NCBI RefSeq assembly: GCF_030547185.1
Contig: NZ_JAUOQR010000011.1
Location: 54,116-118,115, forward strand
Length of the DNA: 64,000 bases
Direction of reading: 5' to 3'
Origin: Neptuniibacter sp. 1_MG-2023
GTDB lineage: Bacteria > Pseudomonadota > Gammaproteobacteria > Pseudomonadales > Balneatricaceae
Part shown: positions 55,026-64,000 of the stretch, piece after piece
How the letters are laid out: the number at the start of each line of letters is the position of its first letter
How positions within the stretch are numbered: the stretch's first letter is position 1
The notes under the pieces: generated by a model
What the model was told of the DNA's origin: nothing
Seen by the model: only the letters and a program-made list of their open reading frames with translations
Database searches by the model: none
Position numbers and translations under genes: made by a program

Positions 55026-55045
55026 AAACATCTTAAAACAAAAAT

Positions 55046-55079
55046 TCAGAGCCAGGATAACCTGACTCTGATTTTTTTT
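55046..55079 (+). terminator. Rho-independent terminator after HupE-like gene
   Basis: TCAGAG and CAGG pair with CCTG and CTCTGA (one mismatch, loop ATAA), followed by eight T at 55072-55079. It lies between convergent genes and overlaps the end of the ABC permease gene. Confidence 0.85.
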
Positions 55080-55881
55080 ATCCTTTACGGCGCGTAATAA
55101 CACCTTTCTGAGGATCATAACCAATCACGGCCAGAACAAAGAATAAGATAAAACATCCACTTACTACAGCAAGCGCAGTGAGACTCAGTTGTCCATACAA
55201 GGCAAAGCGTACTAACTCAACTGCGTAGCTAAATGGATTATATTGCGCCACTTGATAAACAACCTCAGCTCCAGACTCCTCCAGCTTCCATAAAGGATAA
55301 AGTGCTGGCGAAATAAAGAACATAGGGAAAATAACGAAGTTCATCATGCCGGCAAAGTTTTCAAGCTGCTTGACGGATACAGATAACAACAAACCTAAAG
55401 AACCAAGCATCAACGCTGATAATATAAAGGCTGGAAGCGCTGTGAACACACCCATAAACGGTATATCTACATCAAATAACCAACAGATTACTAAGAAAGC
55501 ATAGACCTGCAATAGAGAAAGTAATGTACCAGCTAATAGCTTACAAAATAGAATATACCAACGGGGTAGCGGTGCCGTAAGCAATAAACGCATCACCCCT
55601 ACTTCACGGTCATACACCATTGTTAATGATGATTGCATGCCATTAAAAAGCATCACCATACAAAGTAAGCCCGGTGTTATATAAACATTATATTCAATAT
55701 AGGATTCGTAAGGCGGTATAACCGCTACGCCAAATACATTTTGAAACCCAGCAGCAAACACCAGCAACCAAAGTGCCGGACGCACCAACGCAGAAAACAA
55801 ACGTCCTTTCTGACGAAGAAACTTACCAGTTTCTCGGGCAGATAATGCAGTGAACGCATTGAAAGCATGCGATGTATTCAT
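55078..55881 (-). CDS. ABC-2 type permease, PQQ-alcohol system (PedC-like)
   Basis: A 267-residue ABC-2 permease with six helices (ALVRPALWLLVFAAGF at the start, then AFILSALMLGSLGLLL and similar). It matches the permease found with PQQ-dependent alcohol oxidation clusters. With the ATPase at 58110-58874 it would form an exporter of the ABC-2 class. Last gene of the seven-gene operon; its ATG touches the stop of the binding-protein gene. Confidence 0.82.
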   Translation of the reverse strand: MNTSHAFNAFTALSARETGKFLRQKGRLFSALVRPALWLLVFAAGFQNVFGVAVIPPYESYIEYNVYITPGLLCMVMLFNGMQSSLTMVYDREVGVMRLLLTAPLPRWYILFCKLLAGTLLSLLQVYAFLVICWLFDVDIPFMGVFTALPAFILSALMLGSLGLLLSVSVKQLENFAGMMNFVIFPMFFISPALYPLWKLEESGAEVVYQVAQYNPFSYAVELVRFALYGQLSLTALAVVSGCFILFFVLAVIGYDPQKGVITRRKG

Positions 55882-57101
55882 TATTTAGCTCCTGACGCAG
55901 TATTTTTGGACAAATCACACTGCCCCTCTCCACGATCATTACCTAGTACATCTAAATTATTTACAGGGTGTAAAAAGCCTTCAACTGGGGCACGGCCAAT
56001 CACTCGATTAAGTGATGTTAAAAATATAGGCTGTCTCAGCTGATGATTCCAAGGCTTGAAATTAAGAGGGTAACCTTTAGCACCATCCAATTTAAAATCT
56101 TCAGCTAATAAGGTATTTAACAGCAGATCAGGTGCGAAGTTTTCTTGTCGCAGAACACCTTCGGCGATCACTTTCACGGCCATCCAAGCGGACCAGTCAT
56201 AGCCGGTCATTTGACGCTTACCTTTTTTGAAAAAACGTTTATTTACCTGAGGAGCGCCATTTCGTTCCCATGCCCAATGCCACCAATCAGCGACAAGGCC
56301 TGCAGCACCTACGACCGGACGCGGCTGGATAATTGAGTACGGTACATCTACTGCAAATTCACCACTATGATCAACAACATAGACTACATCGTAATCATCT
56401 TTAGCTGTCAGTAGAGAGATATTATTACGGTAGCGTTGACGCGGGTCATTACCCAACTTAAACGGTTTTTCATTAACTATATCAACACCAAACTTTTTCG
56501 CTGATACTTGTAAAGACTGCAAATAGCGTGAATCTGCTTCGCTTTCACTGTAAAGCACCAATACCTCTTTCCACTTTTTGGAAACAAGATATTGCGCCAT
56601 AGCATCAGTCAACATACTTCGACTGGGTGCTATATGCAGTAAATTAGCTTGGCAATATTCACTACGTAGATCGTTATCCAAGGCACTTAAATTAAATAAT
56701 AAGCTCTCTGGATTTTGGATGGCTTTAGATACAAGCCTAACCCCTTCACCTGGTAGATCTAATAAAAAGAATCGCGTTCCTTGCGCTTCTAATTCTTCGA
56801 TAAGTTTAGGTAAGGCACTCAGTTCAGAAACCGCTTCGCGATCAAGTTCAAATTTAACCCCTTTTTTCTGAGCGGCAAATCTTGATTCTTTTATCGCAAG
56901 TTTTGCGGCGTCATTTAAACGCCCCCACGGCTGAGCCTGATACCGAGCATCGATAATGTTATCTCTATATCGAGGATCTTCTTCATACTCGATCAGCGCA
57001 ATGCTAAGGGTCTTCAACTCATCTGCTGACATCACCAAAGGAGAACCCAAAAGGGTTAACACTGAGATGCAACAAGCCAAGAACGGTCTAATTATTTTCA
57101 T
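55881..57101 (-). CDS. ABC substrate-binding protein, PQQ-alcohol system
   Basis: A 406-residue periplasmic binding protein of the branched-chain amino acid class with a signal peptide (to VMSA-DE). Segments LSIALIEYEEDPRYRD near the start and GYDWSAWMAVKVIAEGVLRQ later are typical of the PQQ-linked group. ATG at 57101 with GGGAGG ten bases upstream. Whether it binds an alcohol or only assists a partner enzyme is not known. Confidence 0.82.
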   Translation of the reverse strand: MKIIRPFLACCISVLTLLGSPLVMSADELKTLSIALIEYEEDPRYRDNIIDARYQAQPWGRLNDAAKLAIKESRFAAQKKGVKFELDREAVSELSALPKLIEELEAQGTRFFLLDLPGEGVRLVSKAIQNPESLLFNLSALDNDLRSEYCQANLLHIAPSRSMLTDAMAQYLVSKKWKEVLVLYSESEADSRYLQSLQVSAKKFGVDIVNEKPFKLGNDPRQRYRNNISLLTAKDDYDVVYVVDHSGEFAVDVPYSIIQPRPVVGAAGLVADWWHWAWERNGAPQVNKRFFKKGKRQMTGYDWSAWMAVKVIAEGVLRQENFAPDLLLNTLLAEDFKLDGAKGYPLNFKPWNHQLRQPIFLTSLNRVIGRAPVEGFLHPVNNLDVLGNDRGEGQCDLSKNTASGAK

Positions 57102-57121
57102 AAACTGAATGCCTCCCAATC

Positions 57122-58117
57122 TTAGTCGTCTACAACAACATCATGAGGCACTCGGCCTGCTGGTACTGATTTGATAACCTTTAATTTCGCAGTATCAATC
57201 ACTGCAAGATCATCACTCTTACCATTTGTGACATAAAGTCTGCTCTCATCATTATTCAGACTAATACCCCACGCGCGCTTGCCAACAAGAATATAATCCA
57301 ACACTTTATGAGTCGCTGTCTCAATAACGGCTACATGGTTAGCGTTACCTAAAGTCACATAAGTAAGCTTGCCATCTTTAGTCATTGCCATACCTACTGG
57401 CGAGATGCTCTCAGCGCGCATGCCTTTAGGAGCAAAACTTAGCTCAGCGGTCTGCTCATAAGTTGTAGTATCAAGAATGGTGATCGTGCCGCCCACCTCG
57501 TTACTCACCCAAAGCTCTTTCAAATCGGGTGTTAGTTCCATTCGGCGTGGACGGTTACCCACAACGATGTTCTCGATAATTTCTCTGCTTTCAACGTCAA
57601 TCACATGGATCATATTCGCGACTTCAGATGCCACATAAACTAAACGGTTATCAGGGCTAACTAATACACCTTCTGGCTCTTCGCCTACTTCAATCTCAGC
57701 AACTTTTTTGTCTGCTTCCAATGAGTAAACCGTTACAAGACCGTCATCTTCATTTGAAGCATAAAGAAATTTCTCATCCGGTGAGATATCAAAACGGTCT
57801 GGATCTTCACCTATATCAATACTTTTTTTGACTTTTAGCGCAGCCACATCAATTACATCAATGGCGTCATCATCACCACAGGCTACATAAAGAAGAGAAC
57901 CATCTTTACTTAGCTGCATAGCACGAGGACGTTCACTGGTTTTAATCTCAGTAACTTTGTTCATACCCTTGGCATCAAAAACAGTGACCACATCATCTTT
58001 TTCACTGCTCACGAAAACATAGCCTGATTTAGCTTGAACATGAGCCGCAACACTCAACGACAAGGCTAACGCACTGGCCTGCAATCCAAATTTCATTCCT
58101 TTCAAAAACTTATTCAT
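57122..58117 (-). CDS. PQQ-associated YVTN beta-propeller protein
   Basis: A 331-residue periplasmic protein with a signal peptide and about seven YVTN-type blades (repeats of LYVACGDDDAIDVID, FLYASNEDDGLVTVY, LVYVASEVANMIHVID). It corresponds to the beta-propeller proteins found in PQQ-catabolism ABC clusters. It lacks the tryptophan-docking motifs of true PQQ enzymes, so it is probably a binding or assembly factor. Confidence 0.85.
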   Translation of the reverse strand: MNKFLKGMKFGLQASALALSLSVAAHVQAKSGYVFVSSEKDDVVTVFDAKGMNKVTEIKTSERPRAMQLSKDGSLLYVACGDDDAIDVIDVAALKVKKSIDIGEDPDRFDISPDEKFLYASNEDDGLVTVYSLEADKKVAEIEVGEEPEGVLVSPDNRLVYVASEVANMIHVIDVESREIIENIVVGNRPRRMELTPDLKELWVSNEVGGTITILDTTTYEQTAELSFAPKGMRAESISPVGMAMTKDGKLTYVTLGNANHVAVIETATHKVLDYILVGKRAWGISLNNDESRLYVTNGKSDDLAVIDTAKLKVIKSVPAGRVPHDVVVDD

Positions 58118-58874
58118 AAGCGACTCCTATTTCTTTGTTATTATTAATCAATTGTGAAAAAGCATCTGCGAGGGACAAACTAGGTTCAATCCCCTGCGAC
58201 TGTAATTGTTCGGGGGAAGACTCAGCTAATATCTTGCCTTTATCTAATACGATCACACGATCAGCAGCTTGAACTTCTTCCACTATATGCGTACTCCATA
58301 ACACGGCGATTTCCCGCTCTTTACAGAGTGAAAGCACATGGTTTACAAGTGATTTGCGCGATTCAGGATCGAGACCTACAGTTGCCTCATCCATCAACAA
58401 AACTTTTGGCTGATGTAATAAAGCACGAATAAGTTCAATCTTACGGCGGTTTCCGCCACTCAAACCACGTACTTGTTTATCTCGGACAGCCTGCATATCA
58501 AAGCGCTCTAATTCACTATCAATGCGCTCTTCTGCCAACTTTCGGCTTAGCCCATGAAGTAGACAATGAAATTTAAGATTGCCATGTACCGTCAGGTCTA
58601 AATCTAATGTTGCTTGCTGAAACACAACACCTAAGGTTGATAAGGCACCAATGGGGTTACGACTAATATCATGCCCGCACACATGAATCTGGCCTTCATC
58701 ACTATTAAACAAACCGGTTAACAGCTGGAACAACGTGGTTTTACCTGCCCCATTCTGGCCAAGCAGGCCTATGAACTGAGCTTGTTTTATAGACAAATCT
58801 ATCTTATTAAGTGCTGTTAGCTGACCATAACTTTTACTAACACCAACTAACTCTAACGCTGCAGGGGTATTCAT
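58110..58874 (-). CDS. ABC ATPase, PQQ-alcohol system
   Basis: A 254-residue ABC-2 exporter-type ATPase: Walker A GQNGAGKTT, signature LSGGNRRKIELIRALL and Walker B VLLMDEATVGLD. It pairs with the ABC-2 permease three genes downstream. It overlaps the propeller gene by eight bases and the next ATPase gene by four. Confidence 0.85.
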   Translation of the reverse strand: MNTPAALELVGVSKSYGQLTALNKIDLSIKQAQFIGLLGQNGAGKTTLFQLLTGLFNSDEGQIHVCGHDISRNPIGALSTLGVVFQQATLDLDLTVHGNLKFHCLLHGLSRKLAEERIDSELERFDMQAVRDKQVRGLSGGNRRKIELIRALLHQPKVLLMDEATVGLDPESRKSLVNHVLSLCKEREIAVLWSTHIVEEVQAADRVIVLDKGKILAESSPEQLQSQGIEPSLSLADAFSQLINNNKEIGVAYE

Positions 58875-59650
58875 ATAAAACCTCCTGAAAATGACTCATA
58901 TTCAATACCGTCGGCCTGTCCTTCTAACAAGCCAGGGTTTTGACTGAGTAGATGTTTTTTCCAATTCTGAAAATGGATATCCTCATCAGCCCGTGGTCGA
59001 GGAAGATCAACTTCCTTATCAAGTAGTACCGTGCCGGGGGATGAAGATAAGAAAATGATACGATCAGACAACTGAATCGCTTCATTAAGGTCATGCGTAA
59101 CAAAAACAACCGTTGTTTTATGCTCTAACCACAGTTCAACTAAAAGAGATCGCAAGCGGTGGGCATTAGGGGCATCAAGAGAGATAAAAGGCTCATCTAA
59201 AAGCAAAACATCTGGACGAGTTAAAAAAGCCCGAGCAATACTCACTCGCCGTTGCATACCACCTGACAGCTGCTTTGGATAACAATCTGATTTACCTTTT
59301 AAGCCAACCTTATCCAGCATCTTTTCTATCTCAAACGGTGCAGAATCAGGCATAACTAGACGAAGGTTATCAGCGACAATAAGCCAAGGCATTAGACGCG
59401 GTTGCTGAAAAATATAACTCAATTTACAAGGAGGGCTACCTGCCAAAAGCTGATCATTAAATCGAATAGAGCCGTCTTGAATAGGTTCTAGCCCTGCGAT
59501 CATATTCAACAATGTGCTTTTACCCGTTCCTGACGGGCCGACAAGAGAAACAAATTCCCCCTGTGAAACGTTAAATGCAAGAGGGCCTAATACATCAGGC
59601 ATATTTTTCGCGTAAGATTTCCGTTCAATAGCGATCTTAAGATTAACCAT
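58871..59650 (-). CDS. ABC ATPase, nitrate/sulfonate/taurine type
   Basis: A 259-residue SsuB/TauB-like ATPase: Walker A GPSGTGKST, signature LSGGMQRRVSIARAF, Walker B VLLLDEPFISLD and HDLNEAIQLSDR. It works with the permease and binding protein immediately upstream in the operon, making a second ABC transporter beside the ABC-2 set. Confidence 0.88.
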   Translation of the reverse strand: MVNLKIAIERKSYAKNMPDVLGPLAFNVSQGEFVSLVGPSGTGKSTLLNMIAGLEPIQDGSIRFNDQLLAGSPPCKLSYIFQQPRLMPWLIVADNLRLVMPDSAPFEIEKMLDKVGLKGKSDCYPKQLSGGMQRRVSIARAFLTRPDVLLLDEPFISLDAPNAHRLRSLLVELWLEHKTTVVFVTHDLNEAIQLSDRIIFLSSSPGTVLLDKEVDLPRPRADEDIHFQNWKKHLLSQNPGLLEGQADGIEYESFSGGFI

Positions 59651-60537
59651 TACAGTCCCCCCTTATAGCGACCATTATCGCCCGCACCGCTGTCGTTATA
59701 ATTTCCTCTCGCTATATAACGGTCTAAAGGACGCATCAATAGCCCTTCAATAACCAAAATAATTGCTGCAAAAGCTAAGGTGTATGCCAAGATACTGGCA
59801 ATATCGAAGAAGTGAAAAAAGGTACCTAGCTGGAAACCCACACCATCACTGCGACCTAAAAGCTCAACAACAAGGACAACTTTCCATATCAATGAAAGTC
59901 CTGATCGAGCTGACGCCATGATGAACGGATAAAGCTGAGGTAGGTAAACTTTGAAGAAACAACGAAACGGAGAGACTTTAAAAACTTGAGCGACTTGAAG
60001 CAGGTCTCTATCTACTACTCGAGCCCCCTCTCTTACCATCACGATCACGGTCGGAATTTTATTAATTGCTACAGCAGTTATAGCCGCGGCTTCGACTAAA
60101 CCAAACCAAACGTAACATAAAATTATAGTGACAAGAGCCGGTACATTCAGCGCAATCACTAACAACGAATCCCCCGCTTCATTCAAGCGAGGAAACGCTC
60201 CCATAACGATGCCGATCATTACGCCAAAAAACATAGCGATACAAAAGCTTAATGCAACACGGTACAGCGTAACCATTAAGTGATACAGCATGTCACCATT
60301 AACCAAATGGGACTGTAAACTAGAAAAAACTTGGACTACGCTAGGCACATTATCGCTAGCCAAAAAAAGAGCCGTACACTGCCAACCTAATAGAATCACA
60401 CCTAATGGAATTAGCCATCTAAGCAAAGATAGTGACATTACTTTGACCTTAGATGTCTGATTAGACTCTGTTTCACTCTCTGTCTTAAGCTTTTCTAAAT
60501 CACGACCTTGAAACGTACGACTGTGGCTGTGACGCAT
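59650..60537 (-). CDS. ABC permease, nitrate/sulfonate type
   Basis: A 295-residue BPD_transp_1 permease with six helices after a hydrophilic ~35-residue start. The ATPase-contact EAA-like segment is near residue 190 (VDRDLLQVAQVFKVSPFRCFFKVYLPQLYPFIM). Overlaps the ATPase and the binding-protein genes by one base each (stop/start sharing). Confidence 0.87.
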   Translation of the reverse strand: MRHSHSRTFQGRDLEKLKTESETESNQTSKVKVMSLSLLRWLIPLGVILLGWQCTALFLASDNVPSVVQVFSSLQSHLVNGDMLYHLMVTLYRVALSFCIAMFFGVMIGIVMGAFPRLNEAGDSLLVIALNVPALVTIILCYVWFGLVEAAAITAVAINKIPTVIVMVREGARVVDRDLLQVAQVFKVSPFRCFFKVYLPQLYPFIMASARSGLSLIWKVVLVVELLGRSDGVGFQLGTFFHFFDIASILAYTLAFAAIILVIEGLLMRPLDRYIARGNYNDSGAGDNGRYKGGL

Positions 60538-61544
60538 TATTTAGCGCCCCCAGCTTCCAGTTGTATTACGCCTTCATTCTGATCAGGCAACCAAAACAAT
60601 GTACGATCTAATTGCTCTGCGCCCCCCGTCAATGCAGCACCACCTTCTTTAGCCATAATGCTATACAAGCTATCAAGTGCATTTAATTCGCTTAATCCAA
60701 ATTGACGAAGCACACCTTCTCGGTAACTTTGCTTAAGCGCCAGAAAGACTTCATCACTTTCCACCCGCATAAGAGGTCTAATACGCTGCCACTCTTCATC
60801 TGACGTCAATAAAATATGGCGAGCTTGTTGTGATGCGATCAAAAACTGGCCTAAAAGCTGTTGATTCGCTTTGCGCCACTCTTCGGAGAACACCCAACCG
60901 ACAAGCGGTACTTGGGTATCAACGCCTAAGCCTTTAATAATCTCATCAACCGTAATAATCGGTTTAAAACCCCGAGCCTTAAGCTTTGCACTGTAATGCC
61001 AAAAGTTCAGGCTTAATGCTAACTTTCCGTCATACATTAATTTGTTTAACAACGGCGGTGCGGCAAAAACAGGCTCTATAAGCTCTTTTAGATCTCGGCC
61101 CAAATGCTGTTTGCTATAGGCTTGCAATAACAACCAGCTTTTATCTACGGAACCGCCAGCAATTCCAACCCGCTGACTATAGAGATCGCTTAAAGAACGA
61201 ACAGCACTATCGGGTTGGGCGTATAAGCCTCCAGCTGCCGCTGATACCGGCGAGAAACCAAACATGCGGTTATTAAAACGCTGACGATTCACCCAGATCC
61301 AATCACTAAACATTAGATCAACGGCTTTACTTTGTAGGGCAACAGCACTTGAATCTTTGCCACCTACAGGCATAACAGCCAGCGTGAAATTATTTTTTTC
61401 ATCAAGGTGGTGGTGACGGATAACATCCATCTCCCAATTGACAGTACCATGCTGCAAAGTTGCAACACGTACATCCGGATAGTCTTCAGCACTAGCCTTC
61501 AAAGCAATAAAGGCGATTAGTAATACAATTAAGTAATGTGGCAT
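60537..61544 (-). CDS. ABC substrate-binding protein, NitT/TauT-like
   Basis: A 335-residue periplasmic protein with a signal peptide (to KASA-ED) and the NMT1-like fold: VRVATLQHGTVNWEMDVI, GGKDSSAVALQSKAVDLMFSDW and GIAGGSVDKSWLL. It feeds the nitrate/sulfonate-type permease. ATG at 61544 gives a normal signal peptide; the frame runs to 61586. It is the first gene of the operon, with a sigma-54 promoter ~115 bases upstream. Confidence 0.85.
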   Translation of the reverse strand: MPHYLIVLLIAFIALKASAEDYPDVRVATLQHGTVNWEMDVIRHHHLDEKNNFTLAVMPVGGKDSSAVALQSKAVDLMFSDWIWVNRQRFNNRMFGFSPVSAAAGGLYAQPDSAVRSLSDLYSQRVGIAGGSVDKSWLLLQAYSKQHLGRDLKELIEPVFAAPPLLNKLMYDGKLALSLNFWHYSAKLKARGFKPIITVDEIIKGLGVDTQVPLVGWVFSEEWRKANQQLLGQFLIASQQARHILLTSDEEWQRIRPLMRVESDEVFLALKQSYREGVLRQFGLSELNALDSLYSIMAKEGGAALTGGAEQLDRTLFWLPDQNEGVIQLEAGGAK

Positions 61545-61658
61545 AACCTTATCTTTTTTATTTATTGTTGTTATCAGTAAGCCCATAAATGCATAACAAG
61601 AAGATCGCTACATGGATAACCATCAACACTGCGCAATTAGGCTTTGCTTTAGTATTCA

Positions 61659-61672
61659 GCAACAACTAGGCC
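61659..61672 (-). promoter_or_regulatory. Sigma-54 promoter of ABC operon
   Basis: On the minus strand TTGGCCTAGTTGTTGCTG: GG at 61672-61671 and GC at 61660-61659, ten bases apart, with TTGGC and TTGC intact. It is almost the same as the dehydrogenase promoter (TGGCC-N6-TTGCTG). Confidence 0.75.
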
Positions 61673-61712
61673 AACCCCAAAAATCCTTATGATTAGGGCG
61701 TTTCAAAAGGAA

Positions 61713-61787
61713 TTGCTACAGTATTAGCAACAGAGTGTCGCAAACAAAAGAAACATATGACCCAGCAAATACCAACAAGTGTCGCAA
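61713..61787 (-). promoter_or_regulatory. Candidate activator sites upstream of ABC operon
   Basis: Two identical copies of AGTGTCGCAA (61734-61743 and 61778-61787), 44 bases apart (about four helical turns), plus the dyad TTGCTA-N6-TAGCAA (61713-61730), lie about 70-135 bases upstream of the sigma-54 start. That is the normal place for enhancer sites of an AcoR-type activator. Confidence 0.5.
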
Positions 61788-61827
61788 TAACTACTCACTT
61801 GACGACTAACAGCAGGACTTTAAATAA

Positions 61828-61861
61828 CAAAAAAGGCCCAAACCCTCAGAAAGAATGGGCC
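61828..61861 (-). terminator. Rho-independent terminator after pqqE
   Basis: On the minus strand GGCCCA (61861-61856) pairs with TGGGCC (61840-61835), followed by TTTTTTG. It begins 11 bases beyond the pqqE stop and separates the pqq operon from the ABC operon. Confidence 0.85.
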
Positions 61862-61871
61862 AATTAGAGCC

Positions 61872-63050
61872 TTAACCTTTAGCAAATACTTTAGAGTTAC
61901 GCTCATTTCTGAAGGTAAACTCATCAGGATTATTAACCACCGCTTCCGCACGTTCCCGCGCTTCTTCGATCAGGTGATGATGCTCCGACTTAGCACAGAC
62001 AGGATCCGCATTGTACATATCCCCTGTCAGCATAAAGGCCTGACAGTGACAGCCACCAAAGTCTTTATCTTTCTCATCACAGCTACGGCAAGGCTCTTTC
62101 ATCCATGCATTACCACGGAAGTGATTAAAACCAGGACTCGTATCCCAGATCTCTTGCAAGCTCATCTCAGTGACATTGGGGAACTCGATCGGCAACATAC
62201 GTGCACTATGGCAAGGAAGCGCTTTACCATCCGGCGTGACCGTCAAGAACACTTGGCCCCAGCCGTTCATGCAGCCTTTAGGGCGCTCTTCGTAGTAATC
62301 GGGCGTCACAAAGATCAGCTTGATCGGATTACCTTCAGCCGCCAGTTTTGCACGGTATTCATTGGTAATACGTTCAGCCCGCTCGAGTTGCGCACGGGTC
62401 GGTAGGAGCTGCTCTACGTTTTCATAAGCCCAGCCGTAGTATTGGCAGGTGGCTAACTCAACATAGTCTGCATCAAGCTCAACACACAGCTCTATAATAC
62501 GGTCGATACGATCGATATTATGCCGATGGGTCACGAAGTTAAGCACCATCGGATAACCTTGGGCTTTAACCTCTTTGGCCATTTTTAGCTTTTGCTCAAA
62601 GGCTTTTTTCGAACCGGATAACATGCTGTTAACGGATTCATCACTGGCCTGAAAGCTGACTTGGATATGATCTAAACCCGCTTGCTGGAACTCAGCCATT
62701 TTATGTTCATTCAGGCCGACACCTGAAGTAATCAGGTTCGTGTAGTACCCCATCTCATGGGCGCCCCCGATCAGTTGGATCAGGTCCTGTCGTACTAAAG
62801 GCTCACCGCCTGAAAAACCCAACTGAACCGCCCCCAGATCTCGCCCTTGCTGGAAGACATCCAACCATTGCTGGGTGGTGAGTTCTCCACCAAAGTCAGA
62901 AAAATCAAGCGGATTGGAGCAGTATGGGCATTGCAGTGGGCATTTATAGGTCAGCTCAGCGAGCAGCCAAAGAGGCTGCCCGTGAGATTTGTCATCGCTA
63001 ATAATCGGCGGTGTCGGTTGTGCGTTACAAGGTGATCCAGTGTTGGCCAT
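61872..63050 (-). CDS. pqqE: PqqA peptide cyclase PqqE
   Basis: A 392-residue radical-SAM enzyme that forms the carbon-carbon link between Glu and Tyr of PqqA. Seen: Cys37-x3-Cys41-x2-Cys44 (CPLQCPYC), [11 protein letters not shown], and the SPASM cluster Cys near [16 protein letters not shown] and [16 protein letters not shown]. It overlaps pqqD by 26 bases, so it is made together with its partner. Confidence 0.95.
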   Translation of the reverse strand: MANTGSPCNAQPTPPIISDDKSHGQPLWLLAELTYKCPLQCPYCSNPLDFSDFGGELTTQQWLDVFQQGRDLGAVQLGFSGGEPLVRQDLIQLIGGAHEMGYYTNLITSGVGLNEHKMAEFQQAGLDHIQVSFQASDESVNSMLSGSKKAFEQKLKMAKEVKAQGYPMVLNFVTHRHNIDRIDRIIELCVELDADYVELATCQYYGWAYENVEQLLPTRAQLERAERITNEYRAKLAAEGNPIKLIFVTPDYYEERPKGCMNGWGQVFLTVTPDGKALPCHSARMLPIEFPNVTEMSLQEIWDTSPGFNHFRGNAWMKEPCRSCDEKDKDFGGCHCQAFMLTGDMYNADPVCAKSEHHHLIEEARERAEAVVNNPDEFTFRNERNSKVFAKG

Positions 63051-63306
63051 GTGCTTCTCCTAGAAACTCGATAATATCGCCACTCAGATCACCCGCATCG
63101 GGGAACTTGGCTTCCAGCTCTGATGTAATGGCCGCGACGGAACGCTCGCCATCCACTAGACCTAGAATCTCTCCAGCGGGACCGTTGAGTTGAATCATCC
63201 CTTCAGGGTAAAGCAACACAAAACAGTTCTGTGCTTTTTCCCATTGAAAGCGAAACATCTTATTTAACACCGGCACTGAGGCCGCTGTTATCTCAATATC
63301 ACTCAT
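63025..63306 (-). CDS. pqqD: PQQ biosynthesis chaperone PqqD
   Basis: A 93-residue winged-helix-like chaperone that presents PqqA to PqqE. Family segments are [37 protein letters not shown] and LEAKFPD. It overlaps pqqC by eight bases and pqqE by 26. Confidence 0.95.
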   Translation of the reverse strand: MSDIEITAASVPVLNKMFRFQWEKAQNCFVLLYPEGMIQLNGPAGEILGLVDGERSVAAITSELEAKFPDAGDLSGDIIEFLGEAHGQHWITL

Positions 63307-64000
63307 TAAATAGCCCTTTGTGATAAACCCGTTGATCCGTCACGGTATGGTACGGTGGACGTTTCAGCTCATAGGCCATGGTCATTGCATCCAGCATGCT
63401 CCAAAGGACATCCAGTTTAAACTGGAGGATCTCAAGCATACGCTCTTGCTGCTCACGGGTGGTGTAGTGATCAAGGGTAATACCTAACCCATGCTCTACA
63501 TCGCGACGGGCTTCGGTTAGGCGGTTTTTAAAGTACTGGTACCCGTCCGCTTTGATCCAAGGGTAATGCTGCGGCCAGGTATCTAAACGATTTTGGTGGA
63601 TCGTTGGCGCAAACATCTCGGTGAGCGAGGAGCTTGCGGCTTCTTGCCACGACGCACGACGGGCAAAGTTAATGTAAGCATCTACCGCAAAGCGTACGCC
63701 GGGTAAAACATGCTCACAGGAGAGTATCTCTTCACGGCTCAAGCCGACGGCCTCGCCTAAGCATAACCACGCCTCTATTCCACCCACGGCGCCGTTGTAG
63801 CCATCATGATCCAATACCCGTTGAACCCAATGTCTGCGCACATCTCGATCAGGGCAGTTAGCCATAATCGCGGCATCTTTTACGGGAATGCTAATTTGGT
63901 AATAGAAACGGTTAGCTACCCAGCCACGAATCTGTTCGGGGGTGCATTTACCGTCATACATGGCGATATGGTAAGGGTGTTGCGTATGATAAAAATCGCC
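63299..64000 (-). CDS. pqqC: Pyrroloquinoline quinone synthase PqqC (partial)
   Basis: A cofactor-free oxidase that does the last, eight-electron oxidation and ring closure to PQQ. The frame stays open to the window's right edge: codons from 64000 read [13 protein letters not shown] before [14 protein letters not shown], which is normal PqqC, so the ATG at 63961 is internal and the true start lies outside. Family marks: [20 protein letters not shown] and [12 protein letters not shown]. pqqB is expected upstream, beyond the edge. Confidence 0.95.
   Translation of the reverse strand, partial: GDFYHTQHPYHIAMYDGKCTPEQIRGWVANRFYYQISIPVKDAAIMANCPDRDVRRHWVQRVLDHDGYNGAVGGIEAWLCLGEAVGLSREEILSCEHVLPGVRFAVDAYINFARRASWQEAASSSLTEMFAPTIHQNRLDTWPQHYPWIKADGYQYFKNRLTEARRDVEHGLGITLDHYTTREQQERMLEILQFKLDVLWSMLDAMTMAYELKRPPYHTVTDQRVYHKGLFNE

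Noticed and set aside
1..64000. CRISPR array, prophage, tRNA or rRNA genes
   Set aside because: No regularly spaced repeats, phage structural genes, or recognisable tRNA/rRNA sequence were seen; a tRNA scan would be needed to be certain.

Overview
The window reads as chromosome of a marine gammaproteobacterium, most likely an Oceanospirillales/Oceanospirillaceae member (Neptunomonas/Amphritea-like). This is inferred from the gene mix: urease with a urea ABC transporter, a PQQ-alcohol dehydrogenase system, a MoxR/Bat operon, soluble and PAS-type chemoreceptors, and a moderate-to-low GC content. Species cannot be fixed from the sequence alone. No rRNA, tRNA, CRISPR array or prophage was seen.

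Layout. (1) 0.2-5.8 kb: small accessory genes, including a Cys-rich CWC protein, an alpha/beta hydrolase, a cytoplasmic chemoreceptor fused to a solute-binding domain, a lipoprotein and a zinc-dependent phospholipase C-like protein. (2) 5.87-14.93 kb: an array of minus-strand genes separated by integron attC sites, with no integrase in the window (a CALIN). It carries a 2OG-Fe(II) oxygenase, a YdeI-like protein, a YjaB-like acetyltransferase, a GFA protein, a HigB/HigA-type toxin-antitoxin pair, a degenerate IS with terminal inverted repeats, and two two-gene cassettes of unknown function that may be defence modules. (3) 15.3-26.8 kb: one long minus-strand urea block, urtA-urtB-urtC-urtD-urtE-ureD-ureA-ureBC(fused)-ureE-ureF-ureG plus a 66-residue membrane peptide. 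(4) 27.3-38.1 kb: an RhlE-type helicase, an NCS1-transporter-fused hybrid histidine kinase with its LuxR-type response regulator, a GcvA-like LysR regulator, a DUF1127 protein, phnN, a TSUP exporter and an Aer-like chemoreceptor. (5) 38.6-45.8 kb: a MoxR-DUF58-DUF4381-BatA-BatB/C-BatD operon. (6) 46.0-64 kb: a PQQ-dependent alcohol oxidation island with an AcoR-like sigma-54 activator, lipA, a binding protein, cytochrome c, a PQQ dehydrogenase, an unlisted 24-residue pqqA, a secreted VOC protein, a HupE/UreJ-like protein, a seven-gene double ABC-transporter operon and pqqC-pqqD-pqqE. pqqC runs off the right edge.

How the parts work together. In the urea block, UrtABCDE imports urea and urease with its accessory proteins hydrolyses it to ammonia; a symporter-type sensor kinase and its regulator lie just beyond. 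In the PQQ island, pqqA and pqqC-E make the cofactor, the periplasmic dehydrogenase (with the Asp-X-Asp signature of lanthanide-dependent enzymes) oxidises alcohols, and cytochrome c takes the electrons. The ABC genes match the set found with PQQ-alcohol systems such as ped of Pseudomonas putida. I found three good GG-N10-GC sigma-54 promoters, before the dehydrogenase, pqqA and the ABC operon, which ties them to the AcoR-like activator encoded beside them.
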